NCBI RefSeq assembly: GCF_029255285.1
Contig: NZ_JAPUVI010000113.1
Span: 1-40,783, forward strand
Origin: Accumulibacter sp.
GTDB lineage: Bacteria; Pseudomonadota; Gammaproteobacteria; Burkholderiales; Rhodocyclaceae
Direction: 5' to 3'
DNA length: 40,783 bases
Of this stretch, positions 9,901 through 16,850 are shown in pieces (the stretch's first letter is position 1; every line of letters begins with the position of its first letter). The position numbers were made by a program, and so were the translations under genes. Below the pieces are notes generated by a model. The model saw only the letters and a list, made by a program, of their open reading frames with translations, was not told the DNA's origin and did no database searches.

Positions 9901-10636
9901 GTTGCGCGCCTACTATCAACCCAAGGTGCGCCTCGATGATGGGCAGACGGTTGGCGCCGAGGCCCTGGTGCGCTGGCAACACCCTGAGCGTGGACTGATT
10001 TTTCCGGGGCAGTTTATTCCGGTGGCGGAAGCCAGTGATCTGATCGTCGAACTGGGTGGCTGGATGCTGGCCGAGGTGTGCCGGCAAATGGGCGACTGGC
10101 GGGGTGCTGGAATCGCGCCGCGGAGCGTCGCGGTGAACCTGTCGGCCCGCCATTTCCGCCAGCCGGGGCTCGCCGATTCGATCGGCACGCTGCTCGATGC
10201 GTGTCAGTTGTCGCCGCAGGCACTGGAACTCGAGCTGACCGAATCCAGCCTTCTGGAGGCCGGTACGCAGACCGCAGACACCTTGCTCGCCCTGGAACGA
10301 CTTGGTATCGGACTGACCGTAGACGATTTCGGCACCGGCTATTCCAGCTTGAGCTATCTCAAGCGACTGCCGCTCAAGGCGCTGAAAATCGACCGCAGCT
10401 TCGTGCGCGATCTGGTCAACGACGCGGACGATCGCACGATCGCGGGTACCATCGTCGCACTTGGCCATGGTTTGGGGCTCGAGGTCGTGGCGGAGGGCGT
10501 CGAGACCGTCGAACAGCAGCGCATTCTGCTTGGCCAGGGCTGCGACCTGGCGCAAGGGTATCTGTTCGGTCAGGCCGTGCCGCCAAACGAGTTCGCCGCC
10601 GTTTGGCTGGCAACGGCGGACCAGTCGCCGATCTGA
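6938..10636 (+). CDS. CHASE4-CHASE-PAS-GGDEF-EAL cyclic-di-GMP signalling protein
   Basis: About 1232 residues counted from ATG 6938; TTG 6863 and GTG 6917 are in-frame alternatives. Order: transmembrane helix (about 19-42); CHASE4-like extracellular sensor (45-215, with the LGDWAEWDDAYAF motif); two transmembrane helices (291-309 and 326-346); CHASE-like sensor (350-610); transmembrane helix (635-656); PAS (677-790); GGDEF; EAL. The cyclase motif GGDEF is intact at 881-885, with an RxxD inhibitory site five residues before it (RIEDTVCRL). EAL is intact at 1008-1010, with downstream ELTESSLLEA, DDFGTGYSSLSYL and EGVET signatures. Both diguanylate cyclase and phosphodiesterase activity are therefore possible; which dominates cannot be read. 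Two tandem periplasmic sensor modules are less common. The stop is 11 bp before the small gene that leads the SIR2/TIR-nSTAND module. Confidence 0.93.
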   Translation: MTVNGVSAGSSRMSGRIRAVLTVAAAFLAVLLAIWILDQWIVRPAFVGLEQAQALEDGRRVQVAIQGELRQLSNELGDWAEWDDAYAFTETRDPAFIASNLGDWRVLERTSRLNLCFIFSRDGEVLYGGGHASHLGGSVVPAAFAGRPPAVWPLFQQRLEQGQSDAGLLVTEHGLLLLAARPILTTRGNGPARGMLVFGRLLDDSLLRSLVAQTQVSFVLLGPADPRLSAIESDYLSSLPAGKPVLRPGPQGAVFVYEALVDLGGQSVALLRTPIRQEISATARRTSQTLMAALSLAALILLLGGAWLRTRSGRVALAEGNAAAWGTAALVALIGLSLTFGLFAEWRERSQRALMRDFEAAASEQAERVFGAIRHNLEDLDTVRRFFDGASVVSRRQFRDFVTPILEHRRWQALEWLPRVPQYQRAAWEAAAQHDGLPGFRFTERDAQGRLMPASERPEYFPVYYLEPYAGNAAALGFAPPPEHPARGATLAAARDHGRMAVSGRYVLVQDSAAKARFSILVFAPVYRGPSVPGDVAERRRQLRGFVLGVMRVGEMVDEALQALPSQPLAFRVFDLTAESAQGWLYDYPSPAEYPAVSDANLRLQRDFPVADRVWRVEVGPSPTFVARHHDQAYRWIPVGGGLLTLLAALYLFALISQRQRAELLVSERTSALRTSEERFRQIVEYAPFGFHFYRLTERGELLFAGSNPAADAILKLVHADCLGSPLEQVFPGLVATDIPSIYRQLAQAGGTRRWRSVDYRDERITGSFEMVAFQTAPGSLAVAFSDITAMKLAEQRIEHLAYYDPLTDLPNRALLAQRADFALALAARHRNGLALLFLDLDQFKEVNDSLGHAEGDALLVQAAGRLQRLTRIEDTVCRLGGDEFVLLLPDTGQEGALRVADKLLAAFRQPFTVVGHTLRTTVSIGIALYPNDGSSFAELQKNADTALYQAKQDGRNTRVFYDRQMNAATLDRLVLESELRRALASGQLRAYYQPKVRLDDGQTVGAEALVRWQHPERGLIFPGQFIPVAEASDLIVELGGWMLAEVCRQMGDWRGAGIAPRSVAVNLSARHFRQPGLADSIGTLLDACQLSPQALELELTESSLLEAGTQTADTLLALERLGIGLTVDDFGTGYSSLSYLKRLPLKALKIDRSFVRDLVNDADDRTIAGTIVALGHGLGLEVVAEGVETVEQQRILLGQGCDLAQGYLFGQAVPPNEFAAVWLATADQSPI

Positions 10637-10647
10637 GGAAGCGAGAA

Positions 10648-10833
10648 ATGGCAGGGAGAACGGTGGCCGCCGGCAGCCATCCGGATGCGCTGGCGGATTC
10701 GACGTGGCATGATGCGTACCGGGTGTCGCCACTCGTCGCGGCAAGGCTCGCCGACCAACCGGCGCCTGACGAGGCGTGTTACAGGGACGTTTTTCGGCCA
10801 CGCGTGCCGGGCACAGGAACGACGATTCGATGA
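10648..10833 (+). CDS. Small unrecognised protein leading the SIR2/TIR-nSTAND module
   Basis: 61 residues, not recognised. Support for translation: a good Shine-Dalgarno sequence (GAGGAAG, overlapping the stop of the GGDEF/EAL gene) 6 nt before ATG 10648, and a stop codon that overlaps the next gene's start as ATGA (10830-10833), the classical coupling arrangement. The central part, DAYRVSPLVAARLADQP, looks like an amphipathic helix and is followed by DEACYRDVFRPR. No signal peptide or membrane segment is present. It may be a regulator or adaptor of the downstream effector, or merely a leader peptide that couples translation. It could also be a chance frame in GC-rich DNA; position and spacing are the main arguments. 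Confidence 0.5.
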   Translation: MAGRTVAAGSHPDALADSTWHDAYRVSPLVAARLADQPAPDEACYRDVFRPRVPGTGTTIR

Positions 10834-12212
10834 ACGACAGGTCGTGGGACAGGCTGCTGAGATCGATCGAGGACGGTCTGGTCGTACCGGTGCTGGGCCG
10901 GCAGTTGTTCACGGGCCCGGAGGGCGGCGACGACGGACTGCAATCCCAAGTGGCGCGTCGCTTGCTCGAGTTTCATGGTCGCGACCCGGATGCCGAGCCG
11001 CTTCCCCGGTTCCGGGAACTCGACGAGGCCGTCAGCCGCATCAAAAACGACTGCGACCTGCAGGATCTCTACGCCGATGTTCACGACATCATCGGCGAGC
11101 TGACGGCCGACGGCGAGTGCAGCGCTCCGGAGCCGATCCGCCAGATCGCGGCCATCACCCATTTTCGCCTGTTCGTCACCTTGACCCCCGACGACCTGCT
11201 CGGCCGTTGTCTGCGCCGGCGCTGCGCGGTCAACGAAGTGGTGCATTCACCTTACCTGCCGACGAGTGAGGGCTCGGACCTGCCCAACGATTGGCAATCG
11301 CGAACCGCGGAGGTGCAGCTTCTCTACTTGTTCGGCAAGTCCCGGCCGGCACCGATGTTTGCCATCCACGCTGAGGATGTGCTCGAGTATGCGCACAACA
11401 TCATCGCGCGCGGTGGCCATGTACCGGTCAAGTTTCTCGGCGAGCTGCAGCAGCGCAGCTTGCTGTTGATCGGTTGCTGTTTTCCCGAATGGTTGGCCCG
11501 CTTTTTCCTGCGACTGACCAATCAGCGTCGTTTGTCCGACACGCTGCGCCGGCGCGAGTGGCTAATCGAACCCTTGCCTCCGGAAGGCGGATTGATTCGC
11601 TTCCTCAGGACCTACAGTCAGGAAACCGAAATCCTGTCGGATATTCCGCCCCACGAGTTCGTGCGCCAGCTTCATCAGCGCTGGCTGACGCGTCATGGTG
11701 CGGCGGCGCCGCTGGCGGCGACTCTTCCTTCCGTGGCGGAAGCGGTTCCGCCGGGCTGCATGTTCTTCATCAGCTACTGTCGATCGACCGACCTGCCGGC
11801 CGCCGAAAGGCTGTTCGCGGCGCTCGTCGCCGAGGGCGTGGCGCGCGAGGAAGTCTGGTTCGATCGGACGGCGCTCGAACCCGGGCAGGATTTCCGCGAC
11901 CGAATCCTTGACGGTATACGGAGCTGTCGCTATTTCGTACCTCTCATTTCGCGTCCGGCCGATGCACTCGACGAGAAGTTCTTTCGCCGCGAGTGGGGCG
12001 AGGCGGTCGACCGGGCCAAGGGAATCCAGGGTCGAACCTTCGTCGTGCCGCTGATCGTCGATGCCGACTACCAGCCGCAGCTTTACGAGCGGGTGCCGCG
12101 CGACTGGCAGGATGGGCTCGATTTCGGCCATGCGCCGGCCGGCTGCCCGGACGAGCGGACAAGCAGCCTGCTGAAACGATTGATTCGTGCCGAACGGCAG
12201 TCGCGAGGCTGA
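10830..12212 (+). CDS. SIR2-like domain plus C-terminal TIR domain, predicted conflict-system effector
   Basis: 460 residues. The N-terminal 290 resemble the SIR2-like domains found beside STAND ATPases: EDGLVVPVLGRQLF at the start, LYLFGKSRPAPMFAIHAEDVLEY in the middle, and LLLIGCCFPEWLARFFLRL. The canonical Sir2 GAGxS loop reads LGRQL here and the catalytic HG reads FG, so deacylase/NADase activity is doubtful. Residues 310-455 form a TIR domain: FFISYCRS (box 1), VWFDRTALEPGQDF, and a candidate catalytic Glu at 388 in FFRREWGEA. Bacterial TIR domains commonly cleave NAD+ or make cyclic ADP-ribose signals. The start overlaps the upstream small gene, and the stop is 3 bp before the nSTAND-WD40 gene. 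Inferred role: NAD+-depleting or signalling effector controlled by that ATPase. Confidence 0.85.
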   Translation: MNDRSWDRLLRSIEDGLVVPVLGRQLFTGPEGGDDGLQSQVARRLLEFHGRDPDAEPLPRFRELDEAVSRIKNDCDLQDLYADVHDIIGELTADGECSAPEPIRQIAAITHFRLFVTLTPDDLLGRCLRRRCAVNEVVHSPYLPTSEGSDLPNDWQSRTAEVQLLYLFGKSRPAPMFAIHAEDVLEYAHNIIARGGHVPVKFLGELQQRSLLLIGCCFPEWLARFFLRLTNQRRLSDTLRRREWLIEPLPPEGGLIRFLRTYSQETEILSDIPPHEFVRQLHQRWLTRHGAAAPLAATLPSVAEAVPPGCMFFISYCRSTDLPAAERLFAALVAEGVAREEVWFDRTALEPGQDFRDRILDGIRSCRYFVPLISRPADALDEKFFRREWGEAVDRAKGIQGRTFVVPLIVDADYQPQLYERVPRDWQDGLDFGHAPAGCPDERTSSLLKRLIRAERQSRG

Positions 12213-12215
12213 GCG

Positions 12216-15200
12216 ATGACCATTCCAGAGATCAACCCGTCCACTCAAGCCGTCGCCACCGACGTCGCGCCGAGCGCCGCGGCTCCGGCCGGAATCGCTC
12301 TCGATTCGCAGGCTCCGTGGCCGGGACTGGCGGCCTACGACGAGTCGTCGAGCGACTTCTTCTTCGGCCGACGTGACGAGAGCGCCGAGTTGCTGCGCAT
12401 GGTTCGGCAGGCGCCGTTGACCGTCGTCTATGGCAAGTCGGGGCTCGGCAAGACTTCCTTGTTGCAGGCAGGGCTCTATCCGCTGCTGCGCATCGAGCAC
12501 TTTCTTCCGGTTCACCTGCGGCTCGACTTCGACGCGGCGGCTCATCTGCCGGCCATCCAGCAGGTGGCGCTGAAGCTGGATCAGGCGCTTGCGGCGGCGG
12601 GGGCGGATTTTCCGGCGCGCAACGTCGGCGAAGGGCTTTGGTGCTACCTGCACCGTCGCCAGCTCGAAATTTGGAGTCGGGACAATTACCCCTTGACGCC
12701 GGTACTGGTCTTCGACCAGTTCGAGGAGATCTTCTCGCGTGGGCAGGGCGATGCGGAACGCCTCAGGTCGACCCTAGACGCCTTGGCCGACCTGATCGAG
12801 AACCGCATTCCGGCCGAACTGACAGTTGGCGAGCAGGGTCGGCGGACCCTCTCCGGACTCGATCTGCAGTCGCAGCGCTATCGTATCGTGCTCGCTTTCC
12901 GCGAGGATTTTCTGGCCGACGTTCAGGGCTGGAAGGGCCAGGTGCCCTCGCTGCTGCGTAACCGTTTGCGCCTGCTGCCGATGTCGCGCACACAGGCGGT
13001 CGAGGTCGTGGACCGTGCCGGCGCGGCCGTGATTGCGCCGGGGGTCGCCGAACGAGTGGTCGACTTCGTCGGCAACCTCGACCTTTCGACGGCCGGCGCG
13101 CTGCCGGTGGTCGAGCCGGTGCTGCTCAGTCTCTGCTGCTATCAACTCAATCAGCGCCGCGCCAGCGGCGCCAGGATCGATCTCGAACTGCTCAATCAGG
13201 CCGGCCAGGACATTCTCGAGGACTTTTACGACGAGGCTCTGGCCGGCATGCCGGAAGGTGTTGCGCGTTTCATCGAGACGCACCTCATTCAGGGTGACCG
13301 TTATCGTGGCAGCTATCCGGTCGATCAGGCGCTGCAGGACGGCTTCCTGACGCGCGCGCAACTGTCCTTGCTGGCCGACAAACACCGTCTGCTGCGCGTA
13401 GACCAGCAACTCGGAACGAATCGGATCGAACTGATCCACGACCGGCTGGTCGGCGTCGTCCGCGCGGCGCGCGACGCGCGCTTGCGGCGGGAGGAACTGC
13501 AGCGCCTGCACGCCCGGGAGGAGGTCGAGCGACAGGAAGCGGCGCGCCGCGAGGCGATCGAGCGCGAGCAACGGATCGCCGCCGAGAAGCTCGCCGAAGA
13601 GCAGCGGGCGCGTGCCAATGCCGAAATCGAGGCGCGCCGATTGGCCGAACGAAGCCGCGCTCGGCTGGCACGCATGAGCCGTGTCCTGGTGCTGCTGCTC
13701 ATCGCTGCCGTCGCGTCGGCCGGCTGGGCCCTGTGGTCGGCCGACAAGGCGGCGAGCGAGCGTAACCGCGCCAATCAGGAATCGCGGCGGGCGACCGGCC
13801 TGCGGCTCGGTGCTGAAGCGCAGGCCATGCTGGCGGGAACGCGGGCCGGTGGCGCGGTGTTCGGGGTGTTGAAACTGCTCGCCGCGCATCGCATCGTCGT
13901 CGACATCGAGACCGAGGGAACGATGCTCGGGCAGTTGCTCGCTTTTGGCGACCTGGAGCGCATCATCGAGGCCGATTCCCAGGTCAACGCCGTCGCTTTC
14001 AGCCCCGACGGCAGCCGCATCGTGTCGGGCGGCGGCGACGGTAGCGTGCGCTTGTGGGACACCAACAGCGGCCAGCCCATCGGTCAGCCGTTCAGGGGGC
14101 ACCAAGGCCGGGTGGATAGCGTCGCTTTCAACCGTGCCGGTACGCGGATCGTTTCCGGCAGCCAGGACAGGACCGTACGTCTTTGGGATGCACAGACCGG
14201 CGGACCGCTCGGCGAGCCGATGCTGGGTCATGAAGACTGGGTTTCGAGCGTCGCCTTCAATCACGATGGTCGGCGCATTGTCTCGGCCAGCGTCGATGGC
14301 ACGCTGCGCCTGTGGGATGCCGAAACCGGTCAGCCGATCGGCCGGCCGATGACCGGGCATGCCGACATCTGGGTCACCAGCGCGGCTTTCGATCAGCGCG
14401 GCCAGCGTATCGTTTCCGGCGGTGTCGACGGCACGATACGCTTGTGGGACGCTACGACGCTGAGGCCGATCGGGGCACCGATGAGCGGACATCAGGATTC
14501 GGTGCTCGGCGTCGCCTTCAGCGGTGACGGCTCACGCGTCGTTTCGGCGAGCGAGGATGGGACACTGCGGCTCTGGGATGCGGACACCGGTCGACCAGTC
14601 GGCGAGCCGATGACTGGGCACGAACGCGGCGTGCGCAGCGTCGCCTTCGACAGCCAGGATGCGCGCATCGTCTCCGGGAGTTCGGATCGCACGCTGCGCT
14701 TGTGGGACGCCAGGACCGGGCAGGCGATAGGCGCGCCGCTCAGGGGGCATCTGGGCCAAGTGCGCGGGGTCGCCTTCAGCAGCGACGGCAAGCGTGTCGT
14801 TTCGGCCAGTGACGACGGCAGCCTGCGCCTCTGGAGCGCCAGAGCGGCACCGGCTGACTACGCTCTGGCGATCGTCGAGCAGAAGGACTCGGTGTATAGC
14901 CTCGCCGTTGACCGCAACGCGACGCGCATCGTCTCCGGCAGCGCCGGTGGCACGCTCGGCCTGTGGGATGCGAGGACCGGCGAGGCGCTCGGCGGACCGA
15001 TGGAGGGGCATGAGGATTCGATCGCCGCCGTGGCGTTCGACTGGCAGGGAGAGCGTATCGTTTCGGCTAGTGCCGACCGCACGCTGCGCTTGTGGGATGC
15101 CCGAAGCGGCCGGCCGATAGGCGCTCCGCTGAGTGGGCATCGCGATGCCGTGCGCTGTGCGGCATTCGATCGCCAGGGCAGGCGGGTCGTCTCGGGAAGC

Positions 15201-15917
15201 GAGGATGGAAGCCTGCGCCTGTGGGAGGCGAGCACGGGGCAGGCGCTCGGTGAGCCGCTCGTCGGTCACGCTAGCTGGGTGACCAGCGTCGCCTTCGACG
15301 GCGACGGCCGGCGCCTCGTTTCTGGCGGTCGTGACGGTGCGCTGCGTCTGTGGGACGCCGCCAGCGGGCAGCCGATCGGTGCGCCAATTATCGGCCATGA
15401 GGACTTGGTGACCAGTGTCGCCTTCGACGAAAGCGGGACACGCATCGTTTCAGGCAGTACGGATGGTACCTTGCGCCTGTGGGATGCGACCACCGGACGG
15501 CCGATCGGTGGCGCGATGAGGGGGCATGAGGGATCGGTGCGCAGCGTGGCCTTCAGCGCCGACGGCAGTTTCATTGTCTCCGGGAGCGGTGATCGAACGC
15601 TGCGTTTGTGGGATGCCAAGACGGGCCAGGCGATCGGGGGCCCATTGAGCGGTCATCAGGCCGCGGTGCTCAGTGTCGGCATCGATCGCAACGGCAGCCA
15701 CATCGTCTCTGCGAGTGGCGGCGAAACGCTGCGTCTGTGGCCGGCGCGGGGTGTTTGGCCGGCTGAACTGTGCGCCCGTGTTTCGCGCAACATGAGCCGC
15801 CGGGAGTGGCGGGAGTCGGTCCCGGCGGATATCCCCTACGTTTGCCAGTGTCCCGGACTACCGATTCCGGCGGACGGTCCGACACTGGCGGCGGAGGTCT
15901 GCCCTCCCGGGAACTGA
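12216..15917 (+). CDS. nSTAND1-type ATPase with transmembrane segment and 14 WD40 repeats
   Basis: 1233 residues. Order: short linker; the PWPGLAAYDESSSDFFFGR motif typical of nSTAND1 NTPases; Walker A GKSGLGKT (73-80); Walker B LVFDQFEE (164-171); helical/winged region to about 420; charged coiled coil (about 422-488); one hydrophobic segment (about 490-507); helical linker; WD40 repeats from about 589 to 1190; C-terminal tail with cysteines (NMSRREW, then YVCQCP). I count 14 repeats of about 43 residues, most ending in a GH dipeptide, which fits two seven-bladed propellers. STAND proteins are NTP-dependent switches whose repeat region senses a trigger. Directly downstream of and coupled to the SIR2/TIR gene, it is probably the sensor/activator of that effector. 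Start ATG 12216 follows GAGG by 7 nt. Confidence 0.88.
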   Translation: MTIPEINPSTQAVATDVAPSAAAPAGIALDSQAPWPGLAAYDESSSDFFFGRRDESAELLRMVRQAPLTVVYGKSGLGKTSLLQAGLYPLLRIEHFLPVHLRLDFDAAAHLPAIQQVALKLDQALAAAGADFPARNVGEGLWCYLHRRQLEIWSRDNYPLTPVLVFDQFEEIFSRGQGDAERLRSTLDALADLIENRIPAELTVGEQGRRTLSGLDLQSQRYRIVLAFREDFLADVQGWKGQVPSLLRNRLRLLPMSRTQAVEVVDRAGAAVIAPGVAERVVDFVGNLDLSTAGALPVVEPVLLSLCCYQLNQRRASGARIDLELLNQAGQDILEDFYDEALAGMPEGVARFIETHLIQGDRYRGSYPVDQALQDGFLTRAQLSLLADKHRLLRVDQQLGTNRIELIHDRLVGVVRAARDARLRREELQRLHAREEVERQEAARREAIEREQRIAAEKLAEEQRARANAEIEARRLAERSRARLARMSRVLVLLLIAAVASAGWALWSADKAASERNRANQESRRATGLRLGAEAQAMLAGTRAGGAVFGVLKLLAAHRIVVDIETEGTMLGQLLAFGDLERIIEADSQVNAVAFSPDGSRIVSGGGDGSVRLWDTNSGQPIGQPFRGHQGRVDSVAFNRAGTRIVSGSQDRTVRLWDAQTGGPLGEPMLGHEDWVSSVAFNHDGRRIVSASVDGTLRLWDAETGQPIGRPMTGHADIWVTSAAFDQRGQRIVSGGVDGTIRLWDATTLRPIGAPMSGHQDSVLGVAFSGDGSRVVSASEDGTLRLWDADTGRPVGEPMTGHERGVRSVAFDSQDARIVSGSSDRTLRLWDARTGQAIGAPLRGHLGQVRGVAFSSDGKRVVSASDDGSLRLWSARAAPADYALAIVEQKDSVYSLAVDRNATRIVSGSAGGTLGLWDARTGEALGGPMEGHEDSIAAVAFDWQGERIVSASADRTLRLWDARSGRPIGAPLSGHRDAVRCAAFDRQGRRVVSGSEDGSLRLWEASTGQALGEPLVGHASWVTSVAFDGDGRRLVSGGRDGALRLWDAASGQPIGAPIIGHEDLVTSVAFDESGTRIVSGSTDGTLRLWDATTGRPIGGAMRGHEGSVRSVAFSADGSFIVSGSGDRTLRLWDAKTGQAIGGPLSGHQAAVLSVGIDRNGSHIVSASGGETLRLWPARGVWPAELCARVSRNMSRREWRESVPADIPYVCQCPGLPIPADGPTLAAEVCPPGN
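13980..15788 (+). repeat. Fourteen tandem WD40-coding units of about 129 bp
   Basis: Each unit encodes roughly 43 residues of the pattern VxSVAFxxxGxRIVSGSxDGTLRLWDAxTGxPIGxPxxGHxx. Units 1-7 and 8-14 appear to be two propellers. Unit 7 lacks the GH linker and carries an atypical APADYALAIVEQKD stretch, and unit 14 ends the array. Unit 3 has one extra residue. Protein-level identity between units 6 and 13 is 30 of 43 by eye. Confidence 0.85.
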
Positions 15918-15936
15918 GCGCTTCGCCAAACCGGTG

Positions 15937-16612
15937 TCAGTCACCGAAGCGGCGCAGCCGGTCCAGATCCAGAATGGTCAGCGTCCCGTAATCGACTCGC
16001 AACAGGCCGGCTTGTTCGAGTTTGCGCAGCGCCTGGTTCACCCGTTGGCGGGAGATGCCGGCGAGCAGGCCGATTTCCTCCTGCGAGATGGGTAACTCCA
16101 GGCTGCTGCCTGGGTAGAGAAGCGGGTTGAACATCGACGCCAGACAGCGCGCCAGCCGGGAATCGGTATCGAGCAGTCGTTCGTGCTCGATCATTGCCGA
16201 TGAACTGACTAAGGCGCTCGTTGAGCTGCATCAAAAGGAAGCGGTTGAAGGGCAGGCTGTGGTCGAGAAGATGTTGAAATCGGCTGCGTTTCATGCAGGC
16301 AATGCGCGATTCGCGCAGCGCGATGACGTCGTAGCGACGCGGCTCGTTCTTCAACAGGGAACCCTCGCCGAACCAGCTGCCGCTCGACAGGCCGACGAAA
16401 CTGGTCGCCTTGCCGGTACTCCAGTTGCTGGCCATCTTGACCAGCCCGTCGACGATACCCAGCCAATGATCGACCGCTTCTCCCTTCATGCACACGTAGT
16501 CCCCCGCGGGGACGATGCGCACCGCGGTGTCCTTCCTGACCTCGTCGAGTTCGTCAGCCGACAACTGGCGCGCCCAGCAAGAGGCGTTGAGCATTTCTTC
16601 GAGTGACTGCAT
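15937..16612 (-). pseudogene. Crp/Fnr-family regulator split by a frameshift
   Basis: Two adjacent frames together make one Crp-like protein of about 225 residues. From ATG 16612 the frame encodes a cyclic-nucleotide-binding-type beta barrel and dimerisation helix through NERLSQFI. It then continues out of frame as Arg/Pro-rich nonsense to 15941. The expected remainder lies in the other frame: AMIEHERLLDTDSRLARCLA, then an HTH_Crp domain with ISQEEIGLLAGISRQRVNQALRKL, ending at 15937. Removing one C of the CC pair at 16197-16198 joins them as QFI-AMIEHERLL, which is normal for the family. Either a recent 1-nt insertion inactivated the regulator or the base is a sequencing error. It converges on the nSTAND gene, with only 19 bp between them. 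Confidence 0.85.
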
Positions 16613-16643
16613 CCTTGGTTCGGGCGTTAGAGAAAGTACCCAG

Positions 16644-16663
16644 ATTGTCTCGCGAGCGACAAT
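16644..16663. promoter_or_regulatory. Palindromic operator candidate in the crp-like/acyl-CoA synthetase intergenic region
   Basis: ATTGTC (16644-16649) and GACAAT (16658-16663) form a perfect inverted repeat with an 8-nt spacer. It overlaps a perfect minus-strand TATAAT (16667-16662) that would drive the Crp-like gene. The site could be an autoregulatory site of that Crp/Fnr protein and also affect the divergent catabolic operon. Inference only. Confidence 0.4.
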
Positions 16664-16850
16664 TATAGTCAGCCGGCGCGATTAGACTGCGCAAATTCGG
16701 TCGCTCTTCGATTGCTGCGTCGCCGTTACGTCGGGCAATGCGGCGCTGCACAATGACTGGCGGGAAAAAGCGACTAGAATTGCCAACTAAAATTAGACGA
16801 TAAAGGTTTGCCGCCAAGTAGCTGGCGGTCGATGCACCGGAGGAGACAAG

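Noticed and set aside
7556-10912. 1118-residue open frame on the minus strand opposite the GGDEF/EAL gene
   Set aside because: Composition is Arg/Gln/His-rich with no domain, and it mirrors the codon third positions of the plus-strand gene, whose motifs are complete. It is a GC-driven shadow.
12774-14492. 572-residue minus-strand frame opposite the nSTAND-WD40 gene
   Set aside because: Its apparent repeats (PQAQRAI and similar) are the reverse complement of the WD40 units.
13980-15788. Regular 129-bp repeats considered as a CRISPR or satellite array
   Set aside because: They are in frame, encode WD40 units and have no spacer structure.
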